Origin: Actinomadura mexicana
Lineage (GTDB): Bacteria > Actinomycetota > Actinomycetes > Streptosporangiales > Streptosporangiaceae
DNA length: 64,000 bases
Direction: 5' to 3'
NCBI RefSeq assembly: GCF_900188105.1
Contig: NZ_FZNP01000015.1
Span: 1-64,000 of the forward strand
Both the position numbers and the translations under genes were made by a program. Under the pieces are notes generated by a model that was not told the DNA's origin, did no database searches, and saw only the letters and a list, made by a program, of their open reading frames with translations. Below, one piece after another: positions 33,777 to 42,709 of this stretch (position 1 is the first letter of the stretch; the number at the start of each line of letters is the position of its first letter).

Positions 33777-33941
33777 TTAGCGGGTCTCCCGGTGCGGACG
33801 GTGCGTCCGGCAGTTCGGGCAGTACTTCTTGATCTCCAGGCGGTCCGGGTCGTTGCGCCGGTTCTTCCGCGTGATGTAGTTGCGGTGCTTGCACTCCTGG
33901 CAGGCCAGCGTGATCTTCGGCCGAACGTCGGTGGCAGCCAC
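33777..33941 (-). CDS. rpmG: 50S ribosomal protein L33
   Basis: 54 aa, too short to stand out by length. The translation starts MAATDVRPKITLACQEC and has LEIKKYCPNCRTHRPHRETR at the end; the four cysteines (CQEC, CPNC) mark the zinc-binding C+ form. GTG start 33939-33941 with GAAAGG upstream. In actinomycetes rpmG normally sits directly before hadA. Confidence 0.96.
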   Translation of the reverse strand: MAATDVRPKITLACQECKHRNYITRKNRRNDPDRLEIKKYCPNCRTHRPHRETR

Positions 33942-34059
33942 GATGGAGTGCCTTTCTGAGCTAGGGACATGGACTTTCGGACCTCGGCCGTCCCCGGGGG
34001 ACGGCCGGCGATTCGACCCAGCCTGCTCACCCCCGTCGAGGAGTGAGAGACCTGGGTAG

Positions 34060-34133
34060 TAGCGAGGGCCGGACTTGAACCGGCGACACAGCGATTATGA
34101 GCCGCTTGCTCTGCCTGACTGAGCTACCCCGCC
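34060..34133 (-). tRNA. tRNA-Met (CAT)
   Basis: 74 nt, minus strand. Acceptor GGCGGGG/CCTCGCT, D arm GCTCAGTCAGGCAGAGC, anticodon loop CTCATAA, T arm GCCGGTTCAAGTCCGGC. The paired first base and the D-arm form indicate an elongator-type CAT tRNA rather than the initiator. The 34134-34426 gap before tRNA-Thr holds no gene. Confidence 0.93.
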
Positions 34134-34426
34134 GCGATGGTCGGTGTGGACCGGATTGCCAGGATACCGGATGCTCACCGAGCCCTGAGAACACGAGAAC
34201 CCGGATGAGGATCGGGGAACCGGTTCCGCGGGCTCCGCGGGACCGTCTCACAGGTTACCGGGTGCGCCGATGAGCTGCGAAACGTCCTGCTGGAACCGGT
34301 GGGACGGTACCACAGGCCCAGGTATGGAGCGAATCAGGGCGCTCGCCGCCGCCGGGACGGCGGCGGCCGTGTCCCGGTACGACGAAGGCCGCCGTCCGGA
34401 GTGCGGATGGCGGCCGGTGTGCCGTG

Positions 34427-34499
34427 AGCCCCTTTACGGAATCGAACCGTAGACCTTCTCCTTACCATGGAGACGCTCTGCCGACTGAGCTAAAGGGGC
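34427..34499 (-). tRNA. tRNA-Thr (GGT)
   Basis: 73 nt, minus strand. Acceptor GCCCCTT/AAGGGGC, anticodon stem TCTCC/GGAGA with loop ATGGTAA (anticodon GGT), T arm TACGGTTCGATTCCGTA. It precedes tRNA-Met and rpmG, as in other actinobacteria. Confidence 0.96.
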
Positions 34500-34578
34500 C
34501 TGGTCGTTCGCGCAGTGAAACCATACACGGCCCGGGCGCGCGGTGCGAACCGGATTCCCGCGCCGCTGTCCGCGCTGG

Positions 34579-35715
34579 TCAGCGCAGCAGGTTGCGGGCG
34601 ATGACGAGCTGCTGGATCTGGCTCGTCCCCTCGTAGATGCGGAAGAGCCGGACGTCTCGGTAGAAGCGCTCGACGGCGACGCCGCGCATGTAGCCCATGC
34701 CCCCGTAGACCTGGACGGCGCGGTCGGCGACCCGTCCGACCATCTCCGAGCAGTAGTACTTGGCACAGGACGGGCCGAGTTTGGTGTCCTCGCCGGCGTC
34801 GTAGGCGCGGGCCGCCTCCACGACCATCGAGCGTCCGGCGTACAGCTCGGTCTGGGAGTCGGCGATGAGCCCTTGGACGAGCTGGTACTCGCCGATCGTC
34901 TTGCCGCTCTGGCTGCGTTCCTTCGCGTACGCGACGGTCTCGTCCAGGATCCTTTGGGCGAGACCCACGCAGACGGCGGCGATGCTGACCCGTCCATGGG
35001 CGAGTGACGCCATCGCGGTGCGGAAACCCGTCCCCTCCGTCCCGACCATGGCGTCGGCGGGGACCCGCACGCCGTCGAGGAAGACCTCGGCCGTGTGGGC
35101 GCCGCGCTGGCCCATCTTCTCGTCGGACGGGCCGACCCGCAGGCCGCCCGCGCCCTTCTCGACGAGGAAGGTGGAGATGCCGCGGGAGCCGGGGCCGCCC
35201 GTCCTGGCGAAGACCATGAAGACGTCGGCCTCGGGCGCGTTGGTGATGAACCGCTTGGCGCCGTCGATGACGTAGTCGTCGCCGTCGCGGGCCGCGGTCG
35301 TGGTCAGCGCGCTCGGGTCGGATCCCGCCTCGGACTCGGTCAGCGCGAACGCCCCGACGACCTCGCCGGACGCGAGCCTCGGCAGCCAGGCGTCCTTCTG
35401 CGCCGCCGTCCCGGAGTTCACCAGGACCTGCCCGGCGATGCCGTTGCTGGTGCCGAACATGGAGCGGAACGCGGGGCTGGCGTAGCCGAGCTCGAAGACG
35501 AGCCGCACCTCCTCGCTCAGCGAGAGGCCGAGCCCGCCGTACTCCTCGGGCAGCGCGTACCCGAACAGGCCCATGTCGCGGGACGTCCGCCGCAGCTGCT
35601 CCGGGATCGCGTCGGTCTCCTCGATCTCCTCCTCGCGCGGGACGACCTGGTCACGGACGAAGCTGCGGACGGCCCTGAGCACGTCGGCGAAATCCTGTGG
35701 CTCCATGGACGCCAT
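34579..35715 (-). CDS. Acyl-CoA dehydrogenase
   Basis: 378 aa flavoenzyme catalysing alpha,beta-dehydrogenation of an acyl-CoA. Motifs are FALTESEAGSDPSALTTTA (FAD/substrate loop), MGQRGAHTAEVFLDGVRVP, QVYGGMGYMRGVAVERFYRD and the C-terminal RIYEGTSQIQQLVIARNL, whose Glu (~363) is the usual catalytic base. The start could be ATG 35715 or the ATG 3 codons on; neither has a ribosome-binding site and an operator-like palindrome abuts it, so the mRNA may be leaderless. Probably fatty-acid or branched-chain degradation. Confidence 0.92.
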   Translation of the reverse strand: MASMEPQDFADVLRAVRSFVRDQVVPREEEIEETDAIPEQLRRTSRDMGLFGYALPEEYGGLGLSLSEEVRLVFELGYASPAFRSMFGTSNGIAGQVLVNSGTAAQKDAWLPRLASGEVVGAFALTESEAGSDPSALTTTAARDGDDYVIDGAKRFITNAPEADVFMVFARTGGPGSRGISTFLVEKGAGGLRVGPSDEKMGQRGAHTAEVFLDGVRVPADAMVGTEGTGFRTAMASLAHGRVSIAAVCVGLAQRILDETVAYAKERSQSGKTIGEYQLVQGLIADSQTELYAGRSMVVEAARAYDAGEDTKLGPSCAKYYCSEMVGRVADRAVQVYGGMGYMRGVAVERFYRDVRLFRIYEGTSQIQQLVIARNLLR

Positions 35716-35716
35716 T

Positions 35717-35733
35717 CTAGAATCAGATTCCAG
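35717..35733. promoter_or_regulatory. Operator-like palindrome before the acyl-CoA dehydrogenase gene
   Basis: CTAGAATCAGATTCCAG is a 17-bp palindrome with one mismatch (GAATC-A-GATTC core), directly upstream of the start codon and in the 70-bp divergent gap. This form resembles TetR-type operators found before acyl-CoA and steroid catabolism genes. Confidence 0.6.
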
Positions 35734-35785
35734 GATGGTGGGCGGGTTCCGGCCCGGCGCGCCCGATGTGCCAGGGTGATCATTT

Positions 35786-36817
35786 ATGTCGTTCCAGCAT
35801 CTCGTCGATCAGATCGTCCGGGCCGCGGTGGTCGAGGACCGCACTTTCGGCGACCTCCTCCCGCAGCTCATGCAGGCGTCCCAGACGGCCTCCCCCGCCG
35901 AGATGACCGCCGCGCTGCCCCGCCTGGCCGAGGGCCTCGCCGAGGCGCCCCCGAACCTCGGCGGCTGGCTCGCCATCGTCTCCGGCGCCTGGATCGAGAA
36001 CGGCGCCGACCCCTCCGCCGTCGGCGAGCCCCTCGTCCACCGCATCTCCGAGGTCACCGCCGCGGCGCTGGCGTTCGCGAACGCGTGGGACCAGGCCGCC
36101 GGCGGCAAGCCGCCGCCGGACATGCAGGAGGAGCAGCCGTCCCAGCAGGTCTTCGACACCGTCGCGCCGCACCTCGGGGACGGGGCCGTGACCGCGATGA
36201 TGTCGTGGTTCGCGCTGCCGCAGTTCACGATGGCGGGCTGCACCCTCCTGCAGATGGGGCCCTCGGTGCGGGCGGGCCTCGCCGACCGCGACTTCCTCGC
36301 CTTCGCCGCCGGGCAGGCCGCCCGGTACCTCGGGCAGATGGAGCACTACCAGGCGCTGCTGCGCGTCCTGGACGGCGAGCGCCTCCTCGTCCTCGACCGC
36401 GCGAGCCGCAGGGGCTGGACGGTCACCGTCGGCGGGATCGGCGACAACTTCCAGCTGCACGTCCTGCTCGGGGGCGCGCTCATCGGACGTCCCGGCGGGC
36501 TGACCGGCGACCGTCCCGCCCCCGAGATCATCGCCTGCTTCCTGAACGCCGACGCCCCGCCCGGGCCGCCGGTCGTCTCCAGCCCGTGGAACCTCGTCGA
36601 CGCGCACGGCGAGTGGATCTGGAACGAGGGCGTCCCGGCCGACATCCCGGTCGTGAACGGCACCCGCGTGGTCGTGGTCGACCCGCCGTCCTACGAGCGC
36701 ACCTTCCCCGCCGGACGGCGCTTCCCCCTCATGCCCGCCACCCTCCGCGTGGACGGCATGCACCTGCCGGAGGACCTGGGCGCCTGGTGGCCGCACATCG
36801 CGGCACCGACGCGCTGA
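35786..36817 (+). CDS. Hypothetical protein
   Basis: 343 aa, no family recognised. It is mostly soluble and acidic with helical N-terminal half (HLVDQIVRAAVVEDRTFGDLLPQ) and a beta-rich C-terminal half (GWTVTVGGIGDNFQLHVLLGG, NGTRVVVVDPPSYERTFPAG). No signal peptide or catalytic motif stands out. Base composition and codon use match the core genome. The last codons fall in the first unit of a 25-bp tandem repeat. Confidence 0.75.
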   Translation: MSFQHLVDQIVRAAVVEDRTFGDLLPQLMQASQTASPAEMTAALPRLAEGLAEAPPNLGGWLAIVSGAWIENGADPSAVGEPLVHRISEVTAAALAFANAWDQAAGGKPPPDMQEEQPSQQVFDTVAPHLGDGAVTAMMSWFALPQFTMAGCTLLQMGPSVRAGLADRDFLAFAAGQAARYLGQMEHYQALLRVLDGERLLVLDRASRRGWTVTVGGIGDNFQLHVLLGGALIGRPGGLTGDRPAPEIIACFLNADAPPGPPVVSSPWNLVDAHGEWIWNEGVPADIPVVNGTRVVVVDPPSYERTFPAGRRFPLMPATLRVDGMHLPEDLGAWWPHIAAPTR

Positions 36818-36900
36818 CGGCACGGCGGCACCGACGCGCTGACGACATCGCGGCACCGACACGCTGACGACACGGCGGCACCGACGCGCTGACGACACGG
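36801..36900. repeat. Four 25-bp tandem repeats
   Basis: Four consecutive units (36801-36825, 36826-36850, 36851-36875, 36876-36900) of CGGCACCGACGCGCTGACGR-type sequence differ at 1-4 positions; a partial fifth begins at 36901. The first unit encodes the end and stop of the preceding gene. A likely variable-number repeat between two convergent genes. Confidence 0.9.
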
Positions 36901-36917
36901 CGGCGGCGCGGTTGCGG

Positions 36918-37661
36918 TCAGGTGTCGAAGCGCACGAAGACGGCGGTGGCGTCGTCGTACCGCTTCCCGCGGGCCGCGGGCGCCGCCGCCTCCGCGACCC
37001 TGGTCCGCCTGACCAGTTCCCGCGGCCCCTCCTCGTCCAGGAGGCGCAGCAGCTCACCCCACTCCATCCGGCCGAACCTCTCCACGAGCCTGGACGCGCC
37101 GTCGCTCAGCACCGCCGCCCGCCGCAGCCCCTCGACCGGCACCTCACCGGTCAGTCCCTCGTACGCGGCCTCCGGCCTGGTGCTCGCCACCCAGAACCCG
37201 CCGGGGCTGTTGCGCGACCGCCGCACGCCCTCCAGGGTGTAGTTCGGCAGATGGTCGACCCGGTCGTCCCGGAAGACCCTGATCTCGCCGACGTCCACCA
37301 CGATGGGCGAGTCGGCGAGGACGTACCACTCCACGGCCCCGCCGCGGCGGCGCAGCAGCGACACGGTCGCGGACGGGCTGTCCGGATTGTCCAGGTCGCA
37401 CGTCTCGGTGTGCGCCTCCCCGGTCACCTTGATCGCCTCGGCGACCAGGTCGGGCAGCGGCTTGCCGTCCTCCAGCGCCAGCAGCGCCGCGATCCGCCCG
37501 CCGAGCCTGCGCACCAGCCACGCCGGGTCGTGCCGGCACCCGCTGTCCACCCCCTGCGGCGCCGTCGCGCCGTCCAGCAGCACCACCCACCCGGGCCCGG
37601 CCGCCACGAAGTCCTCGTTCTCCCGTCCCGGCGTCGCCACGCTCACATAACTCACCTGCAC
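36918..37661 (-). CDS. PP2C-like serine/threonine phosphatase family protein
   Basis: 247 aa. PP2C-type acidic motifs are ENEDF (14-18), VVLLDGATA (Asp30-Gly31), AVLSDGASRLVERF and the C-terminal YDDATAVF. It closely parallels 54863-55687 in the integrated element (shared SGC, SPSATV, NSPGGFWVASTRPEAAYE/LTG and LSDGASRLV). It is shorter than classical PP2C and may act on an anti-anti-sigma or kinase substrate. GTG start. It is convergent with the hypothetical gene. Confidence 0.8.
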   Translation of the reverse strand: MQVSYVSVATPGRENEDFVAAGPGWVVLLDGATAPQGVDSGCRHDPAWLVRRLGGRIAALLALEDGKPLPDLVAEAIKVTGEAHTETCDLDNPDSPSATVSLLRRRGGAVEWYVLADSPIVVDVGEIRVFRDDRVDHLPNYTLEGVRRSRNSPGGFWVASTRPEAAYEGLTGEVPVEGLRRAAVLSDGASRLVERFGRMEWGELLRLLDEEGPRELVRRTRVAEAAAPAARGKRYDDATAVFVRFDT

Positions 37662-37793
37662 AGGTGCAGGTCTACCCGCTGGCCCGCCCGTTTCGGGCCG
37701 CTAGACCAATTCCCTCACCCCGCGTCCCGATGTGGTCGCCCGGCCTGTTCGCACCGGAACGACGAGCCGAGGCGCTCCTGTAGGTTCCGTCGG

Positions 37794-38402
37794 GTGGGCG
37801 GTATCGCAGGCACGGTCGCGACGGCGTGCGGCATGTTCGCGGCGACGAACGTCGACGACCTCATCGTCCTGACCGTCCTCTTCCTGTCCGGAAGGGCGAC
37901 CGGATCCCCGAGGCCCTGGCAGATCTGGGCGGGCCAGTACGCGGGCATCACCGCCCTGGTCCTCGTCTCGGTGGTCGCCGCGCTGGGCCTGACGGTCGTC
38001 CCGGACGGATGGATCGGCCTGCTCGGCCTCGTCCCGCTGGGCCTGGGGGTCCGCGGCCTCGTCGCAGCCGTCCGGTCCCGTGACCACGACGGCCCTCCCG
38101 CGGTGGCCTCGGGCCTGCTCCCTATCGCCGGCGTGACGATCGCCAACGGCGCCGACAACATCTCGGCCTACACCCCGGTCTTCCGCACCATCGGCCCGGG
38201 ACCCACCCTCGTCACCGTCGCGGTCTTCGCCGCCGGCGTGGCGCTGTGGTGCCTGGCCGCGTCCGGGCTGGGCTCGCACAAGAAGGTCATCGACCTTCTG
38301 GACCAGCACGGCCGGTGGCTCGTCCCGATCGCCTTCATCACCATCGGGACGCTGATCGTCCTGGAGTCGGCCAACGACCTCCGCCACGCCCTCGCCCTGT
38401 AA
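37794..38402 (+). CDS. CadD-type cadmium resistance/cation transporter
   Basis: About 202 aa polytopic protein with NVDDLIVLTVLF near the N-terminus and GVTIANGADNISAYTPVF in the second half. These paired Asn/Asp motifs are typical of the CadD/LysE-superfamily cation exporters. The GTG at 37794 is chosen by the family N-terminus; the frame is open much further upstream through the neighbouring PP2C gene. It is divergent from that gene. Substrate (Cd2+ or another divalent ion) is inferred from family. Confidence 0.8.
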   Translation: MGGIAGTVATACGMFAATNVDDLIVLTVLFLSGRATGSPRPWQIWAGQYAGITALVLVSVVAALGLTVVPDGWIGLLGLVPLGLGVRGLVAAVRSRDHDGPPAVASGLLPIAGVTIANGADNISAYTPVFRTIGPGPTLVTVAVFAAGVALWCLAASGLGSHKKVIDLLDQHGRWLVPIAFITIGTLIVLESANDLRHALAL

Positions 38403-39133
38403 CCCGGTCCCGCTACGATCGCGCACCGCTCTACAGACGCGCATGTCTCTGGTGGTGGGCTCCTTCGGCTACACAGTCGGCCTCATGATGGGCGAGCTCC
38501 CGCAGCTAACCCCTTGCCTCCGCGGGCGACACGACATCGGGCTTGAGTACTTGCAGAACCTGCTGGTGGAAGCGCTCCATGGCCGTATCGACGATGCGGA
38601 CGAAGCCGGCTTGCTCGGTGCCCCGCCTGGTGCCCATGCCGGTCGACAGGGCGAGGCGGAAGAGGCGGTCTGCGCCCCGTCCGCGGGAACAAGGCCGGGC
38701 TCGGCTTGAAGGTTCCTGAGCAGGTCGCAGGGCCCGCTCGAATGGCGCGGAACAAGAGCCTCGATTCGCAGTTCTGGCGGAGCATCGGCCGGCCCCGTCT
38801 CTCCGCTGAGCCGCAGGCACGGCTGCCGGACATGCCTTTCCCGGTTCTCCGGTGGGGCCTGCCTTCACTATCGCGCGCATTTTCCGGTGGGAAATCTTCG
38901 CGCGGTGCCTAACCGAGATCCAGCTTTGCGCGGCCGTGCTCACACGGCGAGTCCTCGACCATCTGAGTCTTCGGTGCAAGATCACCGCTGCGCGCGGCGC
39001 ACCGACGCTTCTGCCTGGAGCCTTCATCCTTGGGCTTTCCGCACCGGCGGGCTTCGTAGTCGTCCGGAAACCCGAGTAGAGCCGATCGGAGATGACAGGC
39101 GTGTGATCCCAGCAGGACCCTGAAAATGAAGGG
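38403..39133. other. Gene-poor stretch with possible gene fragment
   Basis: No intact gene is convincing. On the minus strand 38506-38661 reads as a coding-like tail (GFVRIVDTAMERFHQQVLQVLKPDVVSPAEARG) with good GC3 but no start or domain, perhaps the 3' end of a deleted gene. The rest shows nothing. Confidence 0.4.
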
Positions 39134-39168
39134 GGCCGGGCCCTCTCTCGTCGAGAGAGGGCCCGGCC
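39134..39168 (-). terminator. Strong terminator after the small exported-protein gene
   Basis: A perfect 16-bp stem (39134-39149 / 39153-39168, GGCCGGGCCCTCTCTC and its complement) with loop GTC is followed on the minus strand by CCCTTCATTTTC. Confidence 0.92.
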
Positions 39169-39180
39169 GGCGCGACGCGA

Positions 39181-39342
39181 TCAGTTGCTCGGTCGCTCTT
39201 GGGTGGTCTGGCCGGAATCAGGGGTCTCCTCCGGGGAGGTGGAACCCCGACGTTCCTCGCACTTCGAGGTCGCCGCCAGGACGACCCCCGTGATCGCAGC
39301 CGCCGCCAACTGGCGCCGGGTGAGCTTGTTGTCTTGGCCCAT
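39181..39342 (-). CDS. Small exported or membrane protein
   Basis: 53 aa: MGQDNKLTRRQLAAAAITG..., i.e. a twin-arginine-like LTRRQL followed by a short hydrophobic helix (AAAAITGVVLAAT), one Cys, and a polar Ser/Thr/Glu/Pro tail. The ATG 39340-39342 has GGAG 7 nt upstream, better than the ATG ten codons earlier. A strong terminator 12 bp after the stop supports a real gene. No lipobox is present. Function unknown. Confidence 0.6.
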   Translation of the reverse strand: MGQDNKLTRRQLAAAAITGVVLAATSKCEERRGSTSPEETPDSGQTTQERPSN

Positions 39343-40377
39343 TGCTCTGCTCCGTTCCTCTGGTTTTTTCATTCGCTACGGGACTGAGGCCCGCAGATGG
39401 GACCGTCCGTGGGCGATGCCCGGTAGCAAGTGCGCGGTAGCCCCCGACCGCTCATGCGCCCGAACCGGAGCCTCACTCAACACCCCGGACGGCCTCGCCT
39501 CAGCACCATCCAGGTTCATCGCGCTCCCACTTCTCGCCTGTGAAGCAGGGCACCCGTCGGATCGGCAGCCGGCGACCCACGCCCACGCCGCAGGGCCCGT
39601 GCGAGCACCGTTGCTTATTGATCGGTGCCCGAAAGGGCTCTAGTGGACGAAAACCCTTAGACAAGCGTGACCGTGACGGCCACTGGCCGAACCATATGAG
39701 GGCTACAGCGAGAAGGGCCACCGCCATGTCCGGCGAGGCATGCGGTACGCTGCCGGTGCGAGAGCCGGGCTAACTCTTGCTTCGCACCCAAGGAATCGCA
39801 CGTGAGAAGACGTGGGTGTATGCGGGTGTGAACGAGGGCCGGCAACTCTCGTTATACATCCAAGAGAATCGGTGTCTCGGGCAAGACACCCCATCGTGAG
39901 GTCGAAGGTCCGCCCGACCTGAAACCCCATGCACAACGATGGGAGTGGCATCCCCTCGATGAGTTCAGCGGCCAGACTGCTGAACTTACCTGCGGAGAGA
40001 GGTGCTCCTCTCTGCCGCTATTGCGGGCGTTGGGGGGTCCCTCCCCATCGCTTCCCAACCGACGGCGGGCAGGTTCATCCTCCCCGCCGTCTTCTTCATG
40101 CCCCTGACGCCCGTCGCCGAACGAGTTTGACGCGCCGGCATCGATTCGCCGCGGCCGCCGCGCGACTCTGGGGTGGGCGATCAACTGGGCGCGCCGCGCG
40201 GTGACCGGTGCCCACACCGCGGATCTTCCAGATCGACGCGGCCGTGGACGCCACGGCCTCAAGAGAGGGCCTCTGCGGCCATGAACGTCAGCATCATGTC
40301 CCCGCGATACCAGCCGCCGAAGCCGGCCGCGGGCCTGACTGCTGGAGGCGATCGCCGCCCCCGTTCAGGGCCTGGGC
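39343..40377. other. 1-kb stretch without a recognisable gene
   Basis: Open frames on both strands are short and lack coding character or ribosome-binding sites. Base composition is less GC-rich than neighbours in 39600-39950. I see no RNA gene or repeat. It marks the left edge of the disturbed island. Confidence 0.5.
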
Positions 40378-41175
40378 TCAGGCGACGCGGGAGAACGTCA
40401 CATAGTCAGCGACGGGCTGGAAGCCGAGACGTCGGTAACCGGCGGGGTTCGCCGGGGTCGTGACATGCACGACCTCGGTCACACCGGCGGCCAGCAGTGA
40501 GCGGGTGACGGCGGCCACCACCGCGGTCGCGTAGCCGTGTCCCCGGTACTCGCTCGCGGTGTAGATCGGGTCGATGCGCACCGCCGAGCCGAACCGGGGC
40601 CCGTGACCGGCCACCGCCACCACGCGGCCACCGGTCTCCCAGACGTTCAGGTCGCCGGAGGCGATTCGGCCGGCCACGGCGCCGAGCGTGCCGTGGCCCC
40701 GGGTGACGGCCTCGTACCAGCGGTCCAGTAGGTCATGGTCGGTCGGCGCCGCAGGCCGCGCGAATCCCTCCGGCGTCGGAAACGGCCTGAGTGTCTCCAA
40801 CCGATGCAGCCGCAATCGAGGACCGACCGGATGCCCGGGACATGCCGACGCGAACGCCTCGACCAGGTCACTGCGCCCTTCCCACGCATGAGGCTCGCCG
40901 TCCAACTGCCCGGGCAACGCAGCAGCAGCCTCCACCGGCATGTCACCAAGGAGCAGCGGACCGAAAAGCGGGCGGACGAACGCGCCGCCGACTGCTCCCT
41001 CACAGCCCGTCCACCAGCCGAACGACGGCGGTGTCCGCCCACTGCCCGAGCGCCGGACGGCGGCCAGCGCGATCAGCAGGGGGAGGTTGGTCGCCGCCCG
41101 CGCGAGCAGGAATTTCTCGCCCACGACGAACTCGGCCGGGTCATCCGTCAGAGACCAGCCAAAGGTCAGCGTCAC
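40378..41175 (-). CDS. GNAT family N-acetyltransferase
   Basis: 265 aa. The C-terminal GNAT fold carries the acetyl-CoA loop IYTASEYRGHGYATAVVAAVTRSLL and the closing NPAGYRRLGFQPVADYVTF. The N-terminal ~120 residues form a second, divergent domain as in many two-domain actinobacterial GNATs. I use GTG 41173-41175 (VTLTFGWSLTDDPAEF) with CAGGGGG upstream rather than the longer frame. Substrate unknown. Confidence 0.85.
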   Translation of the reverse strand: MTLTFGWSLTDDPAEFVVGEKFLLARAATNLPLLIALAAVRRSGSGRTPPSFGWWTGCEGAVGGAFVRPLFGPLLLGDMPVEAAAALPGQLDGEPHAWEGRSDLVEAFASACPGHPVGPRLRLHRLETLRPFPTPEGFARPAAPTDHDLLDRWYEAVTRGHGTLGAVAGRIASGDLNVWETGGRVVAVAGHGPRFGSAVRIDPIYTASEYRGHGYATAVVAAVTRSLLAAGVTEVVHVTTPANPAGYRRLGFQPVADYVTFSRVA

Positions 41176-41381
41176 CGTCGCCCCCTGCAGGACACGGGGG
41201 AAGGGACGACCATCGAGTCCAGCCGCCGACTTCGCATGTTCAGAAGGTCGCTTGGATTGGGGCCAGTCGACGACCACAGCGGCAGCACCGGTCCCGTCGG
41301 ATAGTCCGTCATCTGCTCATGATCTCGCGCGGAATGGGGCACGCCGTCAGACTCCCGTAGAAGCCCTTTGAAGATCAGCAA

Positions 41382-41460
41382 CAACCGGACACGACAAGAA
41401 CCGGTCCCCCGACCAAGTTGCGCCTGGCCAGGGGCTGTTTCCACCGGTGTGGCGGGTGCA
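41382..41460. mobile_element. Relict attachment-site flank (copy A)
   Basis: This stretch matches 62642-62716 over most of its length: GACACGACAAGAAC / CCCCCGACC / GCGCCTGGCCAGGGGCTGTTT / GGTGTGGCGGGTGCA. In the intact copy that sequence is the integrase terminator plus the tRNA-Tyr 3' end. Here the tRNA part stops after 11 nt. It reads as the footprint of an older integration at tRNA-Tyr. Confidence 0.7.
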
Positions 41461-41597
41461 CCGCTCTGACCTCTGCCCACGTCGACCGGCTGCCGTCGCC
41501 ATCCAGGCTCGCCATCAACATGCCGCTGCGCCCCAGCAGGGGACGGTCTTTCGTGTTCCCCCGTCGACGCGACGGGGAAGTCACCAAAGGAGAAGCC

Positions 41598-41993
41598 ATG
41601 CACAACTGTGCTCGCACGGCACTCACCGGAGCTGCCTCCGGTGCCGCCGGGGCTCTTTCCGGAGCCCTCGCCCTCATCGTTGCCCTCGGTGTCTGGGCCG
41701 GCGACCCGCGCGCCGTGGTCACCGTCCCCGGCACGGGGTGGGTCGTCATCACCGGCGCCATCTTCGGTTTCGTCGGCGGGTTCATCGGGGGCCTGGTCGG
41801 AAGCCGCATGGGGCCTGGTAACGCGGCCCTTGTCCTGGGCCTGTTCGGGGGCTACGGTCTGCTGATCGCCTACATGGAGACCGTCGGCGACGGTGTTCTC
41901 CACTTCTACCTCGTCGATCTCGGCGTTGTCCTGTTCAGCATCGGCATCAACGCTTGGATCGCCAGCATCATCGCCACTGCAAGGCGGCGGTGA
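41598..41993 (+). CDS. Small polytopic membrane protein
   Basis: 131 aa with about four hydrophobic segments rich in Gly/Ala (GAASGAAGALSGALALIVALG; GWVVITGAIFGFVGGFIGGLVG). AAAGGAG lies 6 nt before the ATG, a strong start. No family recognised. It stands alone between an att relict and a convergent hypothetical gene, with a palindromic terminator behind it. Confidence 0.75.
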   Translation: MHNCARTALTGAASGAAGALSGALALIVALGVWAGDPRAVVTVPGTGWVVITGAIFGFVGGFIGGLVGSRMGPGNAALVLGLFGGYGLLIAYMETVGDGVLHFYLVDLGVVLFSIGINAWIASIIATARRR

Positions 41994-42030
41994 CTACTTG
42001 AGAGAGCCCGGCAAGCCGGGCACCACTTGG

Positions 42031-42052
42031 GGGGCCCGGCGCGCCGGGCCCC
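42031..42052. terminator. Palindromic terminator
   Basis: A 22-bp perfect palindrome (GGGGCCCGGCG/CGCCGGGCCCC) lies between two convergent genes, 38 bp after the membrane-protein stop. Confidence 0.7.
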
Positions 42053-42097
42053 TCACCACGCAGGCCTCTGCTGCGGTACTCCGCTGCTGTACAGCTC

Positions 42098-42709
42098 TCA
42101 TGAGTCATCCGACACGCCTTGGCTGTCACCGGCCAGCGCCTGAAGGTCTCGCGTCGACTCGGCCCCCAGGGGCAGACCATCCACGCCCAGATGCCTTCGC
42201 ACTCTGGGCGAGACCGTCATCGGTGCCGCCCAGCCTTGATGTACTTGAGCAATCTGACTCGAAACAGGGGTGACCGGATAGGTAGGGATTCCCCGCGCCC
42301 AGTTGATGAGCAGCCCTTCCGTCCCGTCGATGTCGGTCATGACGAGCGACACCGACAGCCCCTGCTCGCTCCAGGTGTTCCAGACCGCCCACCCCTCGGG
42401 GCGCGGGTCCACGTGGAGTCGCTGACATGCCGTCTCGTAGTCGTCGTCCATTCCAAACGGCATGGCCGCCGGCCTCACCAGGACGACTCCGGCCAAGCGC
42501 ATCCGCGGCCGGTCGTCCTCCTCATCCAGGCATCCGTCACCTTGGTAGTGGTAGTGCCGGAGCGTCTTGGCCAACTCGTTCAAGGCCCTGCGCAGTGGGT
42601 TCGTCTCCTCGACTTCCTCATAATAGGCAAGCCATCCTTCGCCGGCAGCCTCGTCGACCACGGCGCGACTACGAGCTTCGACCTCTCGCAGGTACTCAAT
42701 TTCGCTCAT
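42098..42709 (-). CDS. Hypothetical protein
   Basis: 203 aa, acidic, soluble. It starts MSEIEYLREVEARSRAVVDE (helical) with a central segment LRHYHYQGDGCLDEEDDRPRMRLAGVVL. No domain recognised. ATG 42707-42709 is preceded only by CCTGAG, a weak ribosome-binding site; a longer frame would start 14 codons earlier. It lies next to an IS remnant. Confidence 0.6.
   Translation of the reverse strand: MSEIEYLREVEARSRAVVDEAAGEGWLAYYEEVEETNPLRRALNELAKTLRHYHYQGDGCLDEEDDRPRMRLAGVVLVRPAAMPFGMDDDYETACQRLHVDPRPEGWAVWNTWSEQGLSVSLVMTDIDGTEGLLINWARGIPTYPVTPVSSQIAQVHQGWAAPMTVSPRVRRHLGVDGLPLGAESTRDLQALAGDSQGVSDDS

Noticed and set aside
39500..39727. Minus-strand 75-codon frame with a hydrophobic start
   Set aside because: No ribosome-binding site, no recognisable family, surrounded by non-coding sequence.
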